5,318 nucleotides of DNA from the NCBI GenBank assembly GCA_902782705.1, contig CACZOL010000130.1, positions 1 to 5,318 on the forward strand, written 5' to 3'. Positions 5,036 through 5,318 of the stretch are shown piece after piece (positions within the stretch are counted from its first letter, which is position 1; the number at the start of each line of letters is the position of its first letter). The notes under the pieces were generated by a model. It had not been told where the DNA came from, made no database searches, and saw only the letters and a list, made by a program, of their open reading frames with translations. The stretch comes from an uncultured Selenomonadaceae bacterium. Lineage in GTDB: Bacteria > Bacillota > Negativicutes > Selenomonadales > Selenomonadaceae. The position numbers were made by a program, and so were the translations under genes.

Positions 5036-5318
5036 TGGGAAACAATCAGGAGACAAACGATATTTTTTGTTGGATTGCGCCGGAGCTTGCGCTTTTGGAA
5101 AAAGAGCTGTGCGAGGCGCTCGCTTCGCCGGTGCCGCTGATTGCCGAAATCGGAATGCATCTTGTGCGTTCCGGCGGGAAAAGGCTTCGCCCGGCGCTGT
5201 TTCTTTTGGCGGCAAAATCGGGCGGGGCGTTCGACCGGGAAAAGGCGATGCCTTTGGCGGCGGCGATCGAGATGATCCACATGGCGTCGTTGGTCCATGA
5301 CGACGTCATCGACAGTGC
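5035..5318 (+). CDS. trans-Polyprenyl diphosphate synthase family protein, N-terminal part (partial)
   Basis: The frame runs off the right edge after 94 residues. It carries the family landmarks in order: an N-terminal helix (APELALLEKELCEAL), then SGGKRLRPALFLLAA (46-60) with the GKRLRP substrate-binding loop, and the first aspartate-rich motif LVHDDVID (86-93), which binds magnesium and the allylic diphosphate. These enzymes extend prenyl diphosphates with isopentenyl diphosphate. The PL-x4-EIGMHLVRSGGKRLRPAL layout resembles the long-chain type (heptaprenyl/octaprenyl/solanesyl, for the quinone side chain) more than short-chain farnesyl synthases, but chain length cannot be settled without the rest. 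Start choice is uncertain: ATG 5035 overlaps the leader stop (TAATG), and ATG 5026 is in frame upstream; neither has a good own site. It follows the Rrf2 gene by 56 nt on the same strand and may share its transcript. Confidence 0.93.
   Translation, partial: MGNNQETNDIFCWIAPELALLEKELCEALASPVPLIAEIGMHLVRSGGKRLRPALFLLAAKSGGAFDREKAMPLAAAIEMIHMASLVHDDVIDS

Overview
The window looks like part of the chromosome of an anaerobic, fairly GC-rich Firmicute. Negativicutes (a Selenomonas/Veillonella-type relative) is my best guess. That guess rests on strong AGGAGG-type ribosome binding sites, TTG/GTG starts, a short CstA, and a tiny 'ICxECIGxG' CXXC protein next to a membrane ferredoxin. The taxon is inference; there is no rRNA or other marker here. 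Nothing suggests phage, an insertion sequence, a CRISPR array or a tRNA.

Layout. (1) Positions 1-1080, plus strand: the last codons of sucC followed by complete sucD, the two subunits of succinyl-CoA synthetase. (2) Positions 1105-1136: a perfect 14-bp hairpin with a T-tract on both strands, which serves as a shared terminator between converging transcription units. (3) Positions 1160-4344, minus strand, transcribed right to left: cstA (peptide/pyruvate-type carbon-starvation transporter), a 40-residue CXXC membrane miniprotein, a NapH-like polyferredoxin membrane protein, and a secreted or membrane-anchored TlpA/ResA-like thioredoxin. Gaps are 20 nt or less, or genes overlap, so this reads as one operon driven by an extended -10 promoter at about 4403. 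(4) Positions 4345-4543: a divergent intergenic region with the cstA promoter and an 8-bp direct repeat spaced 30 bp. (5) Positions 4544-4978, plus strand: an Rrf2-family regulator with an IscR-like trio of cysteines. (6) Positions 4988-5318: a strong Shine-Dalgarno site, an 11-codon leader frame ending in TAATG, and the start of a trans-polyprenyl diphosphate synthase that runs off the window.

How the parts may work together. The most interesting unit is the three-gene redox cassette (CXXC miniprotein, NapH-like polyferredoxin, TlpA-like thioredoxin). A plausible reading is a pathway that carries electrons from cytosolic reductant through membrane iron-sulfur clusters to an extracytoplasmic thiol-disulfide protein, a job usually done by CcdA/DsbD. 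This is inference from domain content and gene order. The miniprotein is easy to miss: it starts at TTG, and the longest open frame of the next gene runs over it. Recognising it also moves the start of the NapH-like gene to a TTG at 2502. The divergent Rrf2 regulator, with potential Fe-S or thiol-sensing cysteines, is a candidate controller of the operon.
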